NCBI RefSeq assembly: GCF_040493455.1
Contig: NZ_JANFDA010000001.1
Location: 372,001-436,000, forward strand
Length of the DNA: 64,000 nucleotides
Source: Microcosmobacter sp040493455
Lineage (GTDB): Bacteria > Bacteroidota > Bacteroidia > Flavobacteriales > Flavobacteriaceae
Reading direction: 5' to 3'
In this document: positions 26,537 through 34,287 of the stretch, piece by piece
Layout: each line of letters starts with the position of its first letter
Numbering within the stretch: position 1 is the first letter of the stretch
The notes under the pieces: model-generated
What the model was told of the DNA's origin: nothing
The model's database searches: none
Seen by the model: only the letters and a program-made list of their open reading frames with translations
Program-made: the position numbers and the translations under genes

Positions 26537-26980
26537 ATGGAAAATACAAAGAAAATAATTTTAGCATTATTCATTGCCACATTGGCGTCATGTAATCAGA
26601 AGGATGAATATACCTTAATTAAAGAAAATCTATATGAGACAACAGACGATCAAATTGTTATGAAATTCTTGAATAAAAATGTTAATCACCCATCTAAAGA
26701 CAATAAATGGAAAGATACCATCTATCAATCTCACTTTAGATATGAGAGTATTGATTCTGTTGTTCCGTTAAAAGATATAATTGATATTAAAGCATATAAA
26801 ATCATAGCTCCTGACACATATTTTGAAGATGAAAATCATATATATATAAATGCACATTATGAACCAGGAGAAAACCAATTTAAAGTAATAAAAAAAGATT
26901 CTCTCACTTTTTTCATCAATAAAGACACGCTCAAAACTATAAGCAAAACTTATTATAAGGGAAATGTCATAACCCAATAA
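26537..26980 (+). CDS. Small lipoprotein, candidate periplasmic immunity protein
   Basis: A 147-residue lipoprotein: signal ILALFIATLASC with Cys19 as lipid site. The mature part (VPLKDIIDIKAYKIIAPDTYFEDENHIYINAHYEPGENQFKVIKKDSLTFFINKDTLKTI) has the spaced D-x-x-x-Y/A-D-x-x-Y pattern of DKNYY-type repeats, though the match is weak. Being in an immunity gene row, a lipoprotein would protect against a toxin that acts in the periplasm. Function is inferred from place. Confidence 0.5.
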   Translation: MENTKKIILALFIATLASCNQKDEYTLIKENLYETTDDQIVMKFLNKNVNHPSKDNKWKDTIYQSHFRYESIDSVVPLKDIIDIKAYKIIAPDTYFEDENHIYINAHYEPGENQFKVIKKDSLTFFINKDTLKTISKTYYKGNVITQ

Positions 26981-27047
26981 CCTTTTATAAAGAGAGTTTT
27001 TACAAGTTTGTCGATAGTAATAAAATATCCTAATTAAAGACTAGATT

Positions 27048-27077
27048 AAGCCACAGAAACTCTGTGGCTTTTGTATT
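27048..27077 (+). terminator. Strong terminator after the small lipoprotein gene
   Basis: A 10-bp stem AAGCCACAGA/TCTGTGGCTT with a 3-nt loop is followed by TTTGTATTTTT. Confidence 0.85.
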
Positions 27078-27109
27078 TTTAGAGGCCTTATAACACTTGA
27101 TGGCTATAA

Positions 27110-27322
27110 ATGAAAGAATTAATAACAAAGCAGTGGAACTATAGATTGTCGGTAAATTCGTCCAATGAACATATACTATCAGTAGTTTGCGGAACAGTTG
27201 GGTTGTATGAAGTAGAGGTGATACTAACTGCAAACCAGGTAGAAGCGTATAAATCAAAAGGTGAATCTATGCTAGACGAAATAGCCGAAGCCATTAGAAA
27301 AAATCCACAACACTATTCCTAA
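27110..27322 (+). CDS. Small protein paired with Imm22
   Basis: A 70-residue protein (MKELITKQWNYRLSVNSSNEHILSVVCGTVGLYEVEVILTANQVEAYKSKGESMLDEIAEAIRKNPQHYS), beta strands then helices, no signal peptide. It ends 4 bp before the Imm22 gene, so the two are one transcriptional and probably translational unit. I recall similar stand-alone small proteins in flavobacteria but no assigned function. It could be a second immunity protein. Confidence 0.55.
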   Translation: MKELITKQWNYRLSVNSSNEHILSVVCGTVGLYEVEVILTANQVEAYKSKGESMLDEIAEAIRKNPQHYS

Positions 27323-27326
27323 AACC

Positions 27327-27692
27327 ATGGAACAACAAAACAAAGTATCACTCTGGGTAGGCACAGTAGCCTCGAGATCTCGATTAAACGAGATCATGCA
27401 AGAGGTTTACGATGACGAAGGCGATGTATCGTCACAATTTATGGAAGTCTTCAAGATAGATTATATCGATAATCAATTTCAGGAGGTTTACTTTTACGAA
27501 AACCTTGCCTCAAAAGAAGAGGCATTTAATGGTTTTTCATATTCAGAATCCTTTATAAACCATATCCAAGAAACCAATTGGGCTGAGAAAAACAGCCTTA
27601 TCTTACTTTACAATTTTGAGTACGATGGTAATACAAAATCAGGATTAGGTTTAGAATTTATAGGCGTATTCAATTTTTCTGAAGACCAGTAA
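27327..27692 (+). CDS. Immunity protein 22 family (Imm22)
   Basis: A 121-residue cytosolic protein. The family hallmarks of Imm22 are present: an opening strand VSLWVGTVASRSRLNEIMQEVYDDEGDVSSQFMEVFKIDYIDNQFQEVYF, with the acidic D-x-G-D and the FxIDYxDxxFQEV segments, then a C-terminal hydrophobic strand. Imm22 proteins neutralise polymorphic toxins. No Imm22-matching toxin tip is obvious here, so it may be an orphan immunity gene protecting against kin. Confidence 0.8.
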   Translation: MEQQNKVSLWVGTVASRSRLNEIMQEVYDDEGDVSSQFMEVFKIDYIDNQFQEVYFYENLASKEEAFNGFSYSESFINHIQETNWAEKNSLILLYNFEYDGNTKSGLGLEFIGVFNFSEDQ

Positions 27693-27709
27693 ACGGTTAC
27701 TTTTACAAC

Positions 27710-28210
27710 ATGTTGTTAGCCCTAGACGTCCATTACAAAGCATCATACGCCAAAACTGTTGGTGTGTTGTTTCTAGCAAGAGATAAAGAACCTCTGCGAG
27801 TTATTACAACATATACCAAGGATGTAGACGAATATATTCCTGGGCAATTCTACAAACGGGAGCTGCCGTGCTTATTACAAGCTATAAATGAAGTAGATCT
27901 TAATACTATTGATGCCATTATAGTCGACGGTCATGTGTACATTGACAATAATTTATCTCTAGGTTTAGGCGGACATCTATATAACGCCTTAGACAAACAA
28001 ATTCCAATAATAGGCGTTGCTAAAAAAGCATTTCACACTAATGACAATACCACCGAGTCATTACTAAGAGGCGAAAGCCAAACACCATTATACATTTCTT
28101 CAATTGGCATTGACCTTCAAAATGCTGTGGATTTTATTAAATTTATGCACGGACCACACAGAACACCAACCTTACTTAGAACCCTAGACCGCCTTACTAA
28201 AACGCCTTGA
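27710..28210 (+). CDS. Short endonuclease V-like protein
   Basis: A 166-residue protein, shorter than typical EndoV (~220). EndoV motifs are recognisable: Asp6 in LALDVHYK, YIPGQFYKRELPCLL (PYxPG..x.RExP), then the IDAIIVDGHVYID acidic/His motif and the GVAKKAF lysine. Classic EndoV cuts DNA or RNA next to deaminated adenine (inosine). The N-terminal ~40 and C-terminal parts are reduced, so activity on inosine cannot be assumed. It begins 17 bp after Imm22 and may be part of the same unit. Confidence 0.7.
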   Translation: MLLALDVHYKASYAKTVGVLFLARDKEPLRVITTYTKDVDEYIPGQFYKRELPCLLQAINEVDLNTIDAIIVDGHVYIDNNLSLGLGGHLYNALDKQIPIIGVAKKAFHTNDNTTESLLRGESQTPLYISSIGIDLQNAVDFIKFMHGPHRTPTLLRTLDRLTKTP

Positions 28211-28233
28211 TTTTTTGTCTTGTTTTCCACCGT

Positions 28234-28256
28234 CTGGCTGAGCGCAGTCAAAGCCT
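28234..28256 (+). repeat. Dispersed CTGAGCGCAGTCAAA repeat, intergenic copy
   Basis: CTGGCTGAGCGCAGTCAAAG shares the GAGCG-AGTC core with the copies in glnS and rnr. It lies 24 bp after the EndoV-like stop. Confidence 0.6.
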
Positions 28257-28314
28257 CGTTAAGGAGACGACAAGCGTTAAACAAATTACAAAAAACATTA
28301 AAATAATTTGCAAA

Positions 28315-28354
28315 ATGTTTGTATGTTCTTTGTAAAATGTGTATATTTGAACTC
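28315..28354 (+). promoter_or_regulatory. Lysis-gene promoter, near copy of the toxin-operon promoter
   Basis: TTTG (28318-28321), 20 bp and TATATTTG (28342-28349) form the promoter. It shares ATGTTTGTAT, TTTGTAAAATG, TGTATATTTG and ACTC in the same order with 18851-18890; the two blocks differ by a compensating one-base indel. The adjacent upstream DNA has a further ATTACAAA word. Control by the S24 repressor at 17998-18807 is inferred. The surrounding gap 28211-28696 holds also two dispersed repeats and a long leader of about 340 bp with a small hairpin (AACGG/CCGTT, 28366-28379); I see no gene in it. Confidence 0.65.
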
Positions 28355-28567
28355 GCTTTTCTAACAACGGCTATCCGTTTGTACAATAAATTTCGTGTTA
28401 AGTAGAAACTAAGAAACCTAGGTTAAACCCTATTCTGGTTGAGAAAACAATAACTAAAGTAACCTTTGGTACAGGTTTGGTCTGCTTAAATCTTTTAATT
28501 AAACATATGTGAAAATCACATCATGTTCTAAGGAATGATCTAACAATAGATTTGATGAATAATAAGG

Positions 28568-28628
28568 AAGGTTTTGTAATCAGTTCTAGTTTGGACACTG
28601 AGCGAAGTCGAAGTGCAGTCAAAACCTT
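28568..28628 (+). repeat. Dispersed repeat with flanking inverted arms
   Basis: AAGGTTTTG (28568-28576) and its inverse CAAAACCTT (28620-28628) flank a copy of the core, CACTGAGCGAAGTCGAAGTG (28597-28616). The element lies in the leader of the endolysin gene. Confidence 0.6.
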
Positions 28629-28696
28629 ATACACAATCTACATCAAGCGTTGTTAATCCCATTCCAAAATCAGTAATCTTTTAAACAATAGTTAAG

Positions 28697-29134
28697 ATGA
28701 ACATTATTAATAAAGCGCTATCTGAGTATGGCGTTAAGGAAATTGTTGGCTCCAAAGACAACCAAAGAATTATAAAATATTTTACAGACCTGGGTTTTGA
28801 CGGTGCAAAACTCAAAGACGAAACAGCCTGGTGTAGTGCCTTTGCCAATTGGGTAGCAAAAACCTGTGGTTACGAATATTCTGGCAAGCTCACAGCACGA
28901 AGCTGGCTTTCGGTAGGCGAATCGATCATTAACCCAAGAGTAGGAAGCATTGTAGTCCTTTGGCGAGAATCGCCACAAAGCTGGAAAGGCCACGTTGGGT
29001 TTTTCATAAAGCAAACCAAGGGCTATGTCTATGTCTTAGGAGGTAACCAACGCAATATGGTATGTATCAAAGCATATCCAAAAAACAGAGTGTTGGACTA
29101 TAAAAAACTAAGAAAGCAATGGAAAAACTCATAA
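28697..29134 (+). CDS. TIGR02594/CHAP-like endolysin
   Basis: A 145-residue cell-wall hydrolase of the NlpC/P60-CHAP group, TIGR02594 family. The catalytic Cys is in TAWCSAFANWVAKTCG and the His in WKGHVGFFI, followed by the family's GGNQRNMV strand. It has no signal peptide, so it needs a holin to reach peptidoglycan. The gene overlaps the following holin gene by 16 bp. Its promoter at 28315 resembles that of the toxin operon. Confidence 0.85.
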   Translation: MNIINKALSEYGVKEIVGSKDNQRIIKYFTDLGFDGAKLKDETAWCSAFANWVAKTCGYEYSGKLTARSWLSVGESIINPRVGSIVVLWRESPQSWKGHVGFFIKQTKGYVYVLGGNQRNMVCIKAYPKNRVLDYKKLRKQWKNS

Positions 29135-29547
29135 AATTCATGTTCTGGTTACTTACGTTACTGTCGCCTGTCAATGGTGTTATGGTGACCATGGTGTTTT
29201 TAATAGTTGTCGACTTTATTACAGGGTCTTATGCCTCATTCAAAAAAAACATCCCAATTAGAGGATCTAGAATAGGGCATACCATCTCTAAGTTCTTTAT
29301 CTACAATTTGGTGATTTTGGCAGCATTCTTTTTAGAAAAACACATCGTCAACGAAGTACCTTTTCTAAAAATTATTGCAGGCTTTATAGCCATTGCGGAG
29401 ATAAAATCCATCTTGGAGAATTATAATGCGATTTACGGTATCAATCCTTTTAAAGCATTAATAAACCTCATAAAGTTAACACCACTTAAGGACACTTTAG
29501 AGTCTCTTACAGACGAAGATTCGGACAAAGAAGAGCCTAATAAGTAA
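29119..29547 (+). CDS. Phage-type holin (Holin_4-like)
   Basis: A 142-residue inner-membrane protein with three hydrophobic segments (LIKFMFWLLTLL, VNGVMVTMVFLIVVDFITGSY, FIYNLVILAAFFLEKHI plus FLKIIAGFIAIAEI). The motif VDFITGSYASFKK...GIxGxK-like SRIGHTISKF and the IAEIKSILEN segment match the bacteriophage holin family common in Gram-positive and Bacteroidota phages. Holins form pores that release endolysin. It overlaps the endolysin gene, which means coupled translation. Confidence 0.85.
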   Translation: MEKLIKFMFWLLTLLSPVNGVMVTMVFLIVVDFITGSYASFKKNIPIRGSRIGHTISKFFIYNLVILAAFFLEKHIVNEVPFLKIIAGFIAIAEIKSILENYNAIYGINPFKALINLIKLTPLKDTLESLTDEDSDKEEPNK

Positions 29548-29684
29548 TCCAAGAAAACATTCAGAGCCTATGACTTCTCCAATGGTATTTCAGGAAGCGA
29601 AAACCGCTGGAGAAGGAGGCTTTCTTAAACCTATTGCCATTTGGAGCGTAGTTGATAAATCTCAAAAAACTAAAAAAAGAACTC

Positions 29685-30278
29685 ATGAAAATAAGCACAC
29701 AAAAGATATTACTACTAATCATCCTCACCTTATTGCTACTAAATCTTCTCAATAAGCAATGCTCAAGTAAGGGAGAAACAGTGGAGCCTAAAGTAACCAT
29801 AATAAGAGATACGGTTTGGCAAACGAAAATTGACACCTTCAAGATTCAAACCACACAATACAAAACTGTTTATGTAGACACTAATGATGTTTCAGAAATT
29901 ATTGAAGATACGACTGCTTCTGAAATTCCTGAGCACTATATTGAAGCTAAAGTCTATAGAGATACACTAAGTAATGACGATATAGACATTTTTACCTATA
30001 GTTTGATTAAAGGACGATTGCTAGACAGTGAATTAACTTATAAGCTGAAAGTACCTCGAGAGATCACTACTACCAAGACCATTGAATATCCTAAAACATA
30101 TCGAAGCGGATTGTATGTATTTGGAGAGGTAGGCGGAAACACTGCAATGTTTGATAACATAAGTCTTGGGCTTCAGTACAACCGAAAAGGAAAATGGTTT
30201 GCGAGTTATCGCATTAACTTCAATACCATACAACAACCAACACACAATATTGGACTTGGCGTGAGATTGTTTAAATAA
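29685..30278 (+). CDS. Single-pass membrane protein in spanin position (DUF6808-like)
   Basis: I start at ATG 29685 because a purine-rich AAAAAAAGAA precedes it; an upstream TTG at 29652 is possible. One N-terminal membrane helix (ILLLIILTLLLLNLL) is followed by a periplasmic region with repeats of charged strands (TVEPKVTIIRDTVWQTKIDTFKI, YKTVYVDTNDV) and a C-terminal strand-rich part ending GLGVRLF. It resembles DUF6808 proteins that occupy the Rz/spanin place in Bacteroidota phage lysis cassettes. Spanin function is inferred. A bidirectional terminator follows at 30281. Confidence 0.6.
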   Translation: MKISTQKILLLIILTLLLLNLLNKQCSSKGETVEPKVTIIRDTVWQTKIDTFKIQTTQYKTVYVDTNDVSEIIEDTTASEIPEHYIEAKVYRDTLSNDDIDIFTYSLIKGRLLDSELTYKLKVPREITTTKTIEYPKTYRSGLYVFGEVGGNTAMFDNISLGLQYNRKGKWFASYRINFNTIQQPTHNIGLGVRLFK

Positions 30279-30280
30279 AA

Positions 30281-30307
30281 AACCTCATCATTACGATGAG
30301 GTTTTTG
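30281..30307. terminator. Bidirectional terminator
   Basis: A 9-bp stem AACCTCATC/GATGAGGTT with loop ATTAC has an A run before and a T run after, serving both the lysis operon and the converging acc operon. Confidence 0.85.
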
Positions 30308-30328
30308 CTTATATAGATTTATTATTAT

Positions 30329-31681
30329 CTAATCTTCATCCACGTCTTGCATTTCGAAATCTTCCATAAACTTAGTGGTGTAATTACCAGCTAAATAATC
30401 TGGATGCTCCATAAGCTGTCTGTGGAACGGAATCGTTGTCTTGATACCTTCAATAACGAATTCATCCAAAGCACGCTTCATTTTATTGATCGCTTCTTCT
30501 CTAGTTTGAGCAGTTGTAATCAACTTGGCGATCATAGAATCGTAGTTTGGCGGAATGATATAACCAGCATAGACATGCGTATCTAAACGCACACCATGAC
30601 CACCAGGAGCATGAAGTGTTGTAATTCTACCTGGAGATGGTCTAAAATCATTAAATGGATCCTCAGCATTGATACGACACTCTATAGAATGCAGGTTTGG
30701 TGTATAGTTTTTACCAGAAATTGGTACACCAGCAGCGACTAAGATTTGCTCACGGATCAAGTCAAAATCAATTACTTGTTCAGTAATTGGGTGCTCAACC
30801 TGAATACGTGTGTTCATTTCCATGAAGTAGAAATTACGATGCTTATCTACCAAGAATTCTACTGTACCAGCACCTTCATAGTTGATGTACTCTGCAGCAC
30901 GAACCGCAGCTTCTCCCATGTCTTTACGCAACTTATCTGTCATAAAAGGAGAAGGTACTTCTTCTGTTAGTTTCTGGTGACGACGTTGCACAGAGCAATC
31001 ACGCTCAGATAAGTGACAAGCTTTTCCTCTAGAATCACCAACCACTTGTATTTCGATATGGCGAGGCTCCTCAATAAGCTTCTCCATGTACATGTCATCA
31101 TTTCCAAACGCCGCTTTAGATTCTTGTCTTGCAGATTCCCAAGCTGGTTTTAGGTCTTCTTTTTTCCAAACGGCACGCATTCCTTTTCCACCACCACCAG
31201 CAGAAGCTTTAAGCATTACAGGATAACCAACTTCTTCAGCTAGCTTTTCGCACTCTTCATAGTCTTCAATCACACCCTCACTTCCAGGTACACAAGGTAC
31301 GCCAGCTGCTTTCATAGTAGCTTTAGCGTTAGCCTTATCTCCCATTTTATCTATCATCTCCGGAGAAGCACCAATAAATTTGATATCGTGCTCTTCACAG
31401 ATTTTAGAGAACTTGGCATTTTCCGATAGGAAACCATATCCTGGGTGAATTGCATCTGCATTTGTAATTTCTGCAGCAGCAATAATATTGGACATTTTCA
31501 AATAAGATTCTGGACTAGGAGCAGGACCAATACAAACAGCTTCGTCAGCAAATTTCACATGAAGGCTTTCTGCATCTGCAGTAGAATAAACGGCAACCGT
31601 CTTTATTCCCATTTCTTTACAGGTTCTGATAACACGTAGTGCAATCTCACCTCTATTGGCAATCAGTATTTTTTTGAACAT
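30329..31681 (-). CDS. accC: Acetyl-CoA carboxylase, biotin carboxylase subunit
   Basis: A 450-residue ATP-grasp enzyme that carboxylates biotin on AccB, the first step of fatty acid synthesis. The biotin carboxylase N-domain opens FKKILIANRGEIALRVIRTCKEMGI, the Gly-rich ATP lid is in KASAGGGGKGMR, and the metal-binding EMNTRIQVEHPITEQ (catalytic Glu and Arg) is intact. Third gene of the fabH-accB-accC unit on the minus strand. Confidence 0.97.
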   Translation of the reverse strand: MFKKILIANRGEIALRVIRTCKEMGIKTVAVYSTADAESLHVKFADEAVCIGPAPSPESYLKMSNIIAAAEITNADAIHPGYGFLSENAKFSKICEEHDIKFIGASPEMIDKMGDKANAKATMKAAGVPCVPGSEGVIEDYEECEKLAEEVGYPVMLKASAGGGGKGMRAVWKKEDLKPAWESARQESKAAFGNDDMYMEKLIEEPRHIEIQVVGDSRGKACHLSERDCSVQRRHQKLTEEVPSPFMTDKLRKDMGEAAVRAAEYINYEGAGTVEFLVDKHRNFYFMEMNTRIQVEHPITEQVIDFDLIREQILVAAGVPISGKNYTPNLHSIECRINAEDPFNDFRPSPGRITTLHAPGGHGVRLDTHVYAGYIIPPNYDSMIAKLITTAQTREEAINKMKRALDEFVIEGIKTTIPFHRQLMEHPDYLAGNYTTKFMEDFEMQDVDED

Positions 31682-31765
31682 AACTTTTGCTTTAAAAATT
31701 CAATTTCCAAGTACCAAATCCAAATAATTGGGTTTTGGGATTTGTATGTTGGAATTTTCAATAGG

Positions 31766-32254
31766 TTATGATGGGTCTACCAAAAATAATGGTTGATCAA
31801 ATTCGACTGGAGAAGAATCATCAACTAAAATCTTCACTATCTTACCTGAAACTTCAGATTCAATTTCATTGAAAAGCTTCATCGCTTCAATAACACAAAG
31901 TACGTCACCTTCCTTAATTGAGCTACCTACTTCAACAAACACAGGCTTGTCTGGAGAAGGTTTTCTGTAGAAAGTTCCGATGATAGGCGATTTTATGGTA
32001 ATGTATTTAGAGTCATCTTCAGCTGGTGCAGCGGCAGCAGGTGCTTGAGGTTCTGCAGCAGCAACAGGTTGAGGTGCTGGTGTAGCAGCTACAGGCGCAG
32101 CAGCTACAGGAACTTGCTGTACTATTGTCGCTGTTTCTTTGTCGTCACTACCAGTTTTAATGGTAATTTTAACGTCATCCATTTCTAATTTCACCTCACT
32201 TGCACCAGATTTGGCTACAAACTTGATTAGATTTTGAATTTCTTTTAAATCCAT
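31766..32254 (-). CDS. accB: Acetyl-CoA carboxylase biotin carboxyl carrier protein
   Basis: A 162-residue carrier with an N-terminal helical segment (DLKEIQNLIKFVAKSGASEVKLE), a Pro/Ala-rich flexible linker (about residues 45-80) and a C-terminal biotinyl domain. The biotin attachment Lys is in VIEAMKLFNEIE. The gene is 24 bp after fabH and 84 bp before accC on the minus strand. Confidence 0.97.
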   Translation of the reverse strand: MDLKEIQNLIKFVAKSGASEVKLEMDDVKITIKTGSDDKETATIVQQVPVAAAPVAATPAPQPVAAAEPQAPAAAAPAEDDSKYITIKSPIIGTFYRKPSPDKPVFVEVGSSIKEGDVLCVIEAMKLFNEIESEVSGKIVKILVDDSSPVEFDQPLFLVDPS

Positions 32255-32278
32255 AGTTATTGTGATGTTTAGTTAGTT

Positions 32279-33277
32279 TTAGTTAGAATTATAAGCCCAT
32301 TTAAGATAAATTGAGCCCCAAGTAAATCCGCCACCAAAGGCAGCAAATATTAAGTTATCTCCTTTTTTAAGCTGAGATTCGTAATCATGAAGACATAACG
32401 GAAGCGTTGCCGAAGTTGTATTTCCGTATTTATGAATGTTTAGCATTACTTTTTCTTCATCTAATCCCATTCTGTTTGCCGTAGCAGCTATGATTCGTTT
32501 GTTAGCTTGATGCGGTACCAACCAAGCCACATCTTCGTGGTTTAGGTCATTACGCTTCATAATCTTTTCGCTTACATCTGCCATATTGGATACCGCAAAC
32601 TTAAACACAGTTTTTCCATCCTGGAATACATAATGCTGCTTATTTTTTACAGTATCTTCATTTGGAGGTAGGATAGATCCACCTGCATCAATCTTAAGAA
32701 ACTCACGACCTACGCCATCACTTCTTAAATATTCATCCTGTAAGCCTAAGCCTTCTTCATTGGGTTCAAACAATACAGCTCCCGCACCATCTCCAAAGAT
32801 GATACAAGTTGCGCGGTCTTCATAATCAATAATAGAAGACATTTTATCAGCTCCTATTAATAAGACTTTTTTATATCTACCAGACTCAATATAACTAGCA
32901 GCTGTAGACATTCCATAAAGGAAACTAGAACATGCAGCGGATAAGTCATATGCAAACGCATTAGTTGCGCCAATCTCTGAAGCAGTGTATACTGCTGTAG
33001 AAGCTACAGGCATATCTGGAGTGGCTGTTGCCACGATAACCATATCTATGTCTTTAGGGTCTAATTGTCTTTTTTTGAGAAGATCTTGAGCAGCTTTGAT
33101 AGCCATATAAGAGGTGCCTTTACCTTCCTCTTTGAGCAGTCTGCGTTCTTTGATTCCTGTTCTGGTGGTAATCCATTCATCATTGGTATCCACCATAGTT
33201 TCCAGGATTTTGTTTGACAACACGTATTCTGGAACGTAAGCGCCAACGGCTGTAATTGCGGCTGAAATCGTATTCAT
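32279..33277 (-). CDS. fabH: 3-oxoacyl-ACP synthase III
   Basis: A 332-residue condensing enzyme that starts fatty acid synthesis from acetyl-CoA and malonyl-ACP. The catalytic Cys is in LSAACSSFLYG, the His in WLVPHQANKRI and the Asn in GNTTSATLP. The opening AITAVGAYVPEYVLSN and TNDEWITTRTGIKERR are family features. It heads the fabH-accB-accC unit. Confidence 0.96.
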   Translation of the reverse strand: MNTISAAITAVGAYVPEYVLSNKILETMVDTNDEWITTRTGIKERRLLKEEGKGTSYMAIKAAQDLLKKRQLDPKDIDMVIVATATPDMPVASTAVYTASEIGATNAFAYDLSAACSSFLYGMSTAASYIESGRYKKVLLIGADKMSSIIDYEDRATCIIFGDGAGAVLFEPNEEGLGLQDEYLRSDGVGREFLKIDAGGSILPPNEDTVKNKQHYVFQDGKTVFKFAVSNMADVSEKIMKRNDLNHEDVAWLVPHQANKRIIAATANRMGLDEEKVMLNIHKYGNTTSATLPLCLHDYESQLKKGDNLIFAAFGGGFTWGSIYLKWAYNSN

Positions 33278-33404
33278 TTAGAATCTCGGTTTAATAAAAA
33301 ATGACCAAAAAACATTAAAAACCGGCAGTTTTAGTTCGATTTTTATTAAAAATGGCCAAATTTTGTGCAAATTAAGTTGTTTTTAAGAGACTGAAAAATT
33401 AATC

Positions 33405-33436
33405 ATAAAAAAAACGCCCACAACGGAGCGTTTTAT
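33405..33436 (-). terminator. Terminator of the DUF177-rpmF operon
   Basis: On the minus strand AAAACGCTC pairs with GGGCGTTTT, followed by more T. It separates rpmF from fabH, so fabH has its own promoter. Confidence 0.8.
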
Positions 33437-33454
33437 TATATGCGCGCATAATAC

Positions 33455-33658
33455 TTATGCTAAGTTTTCTTCTTTTTCAGAATTATCTATAAGTACCTGA
33501 CCTCTGTAGTATAATTTACCTTCGTGCCAGTGAGCTCTGTGGTAAAGATGCGGCTCACCTGTAGTTGGGCAAGTTGCAATTTGAGGCACAGAAGCCTTAT
33601 AGTGAGTTCTTCTTTTGTCTCTTCTTGTTCTTGATATTTTTCTCTTAGGATGTGCCAT
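33455..33658 (-). CDS. rpmF: 50S ribosomal protein L32
   Basis: A 67-residue basic protein with the L32 opening MAHPKRKISRTRRDKRRTHYKA, followed by the shortened zinc-free middle (ATCPTTGEPHLYHRAHW) and YYRGQVLI. It follows the DUF177 gene by 8 bp, the arrangement seen across bacteria. Confidence 0.97.
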   Translation of the reverse strand: MAHPKRKISRTRRDKRRTHYKASVPQIATCPTTGEPHLYHRAHWHEGKLYYRGQVLIDNSEKEENLA

Positions 33659-33666
33659 TATAAATG

Positions 33667-34206
33667 TTATTTATCCGTTAATAGTTTCTTTAATGTTTGC
33701 CAGCGAGGATCTATATCCTCTGATTTATCATTATTCTCGTCCAATTTTGGACTTAGTTCTTCTAGTTTTTTAAGTATATCCGATTCTAAAGTACCATCCT
33801 CTACACCAGGATGAATTTTCTTTTGTGGAACCGATAATACGATAAGTTCATAGATGTATTGTGCAACATTGATTTCATATTCTCCGTGAGGAATGATTAA
33901 AATCTCTTCATTATCGTCATTATAATCACTTCCAAACTTCACCACTAATTTAAATTCACCATCTATAGGCAAATCAAAAGGTTCGTTAGTAAGATCGCAA
34001 TTAACATTTACAGAACCATTGACATTAAAGCTCAACTCTAAAAGTGTTGTCTTTTTTTCAAACAATAATTCTGATGCAATGCTTACTGCATTAAACTCAT
34101 CGTACTCAAAATGTTCAAAGAACGAATTATCAATTTCGTACTCAAAATGATGTTTTCCTAATTTTAATCCTACGAAAGGAATTGTATATTCCTTTAAATC
34201 CCTCAT
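33667..34206 (-). CDS. DUF177/YceD family protein (23S rRNA accumulation)
   Basis: The promoter box TATATTTG on the minus strand (34231-34238) rules out the more upstream ATG at 34231-34233, so the start is ATG 34204-34206 (MRDLKEYTIPFVGLKLGKHHFEYE). The resulting 179 residues have the DUF177 hallmarks: a VNCDLTNEPFDLPI core and the HGEYEINVAQYIYELIVLSVP acidic helix. Homologues are linked to 23S rRNA levels and always neighbour rpmF. Confidence 0.85.
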   Translation of the reverse strand: MRDLKEYTIPFVGLKLGKHHFEYEIDNSFFEHFEYDEFNAVSIASELLFEKKTTLLELSFNVNGSVNVNCDLTNEPFDLPIDGEFKLVVKFGSDYNDDNEEILIIPHGEYEINVAQYIYELIVLSVPQKKIHPGVEDGTLESDILKKLEELSPKLDENNDKSEDIDPRWQTLKKLLTDK

Positions 34207-34230
34207 AACAACGCATTCATTTTGAGCCTG

Positions 34231-34238
34231 CAAATATA
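34231..34238 (-). promoter_or_regulatory. -7 promoter box for the DUF177-rpmF operon
   Basis: Perfect TATATTTG on the minus strand, 24 bp before the chosen start. Confidence 0.6.
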
Positions 34239-34287
34239 TAAATTTTTTGTTTAACCAAATAAGGTTATGAACAAAAAATGTTGATAT

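Noticed and set aside
26466..26558. 30-codon open frame before the small lipoprotein gene
   Set aside because: It overlaps the lipoprotein start and its residues show no family signal. It could be another orphan toxin fragment, but the evidence is too thin.
18808..30278. A complete or decayed prophage
   Set aside because: Only lysis-type genes and a repressor resemble phage genes. No integrase, terminase, portal, capsid, tail or attachment repeats are present, and the two largest genes are not recognisable phage structural genes.
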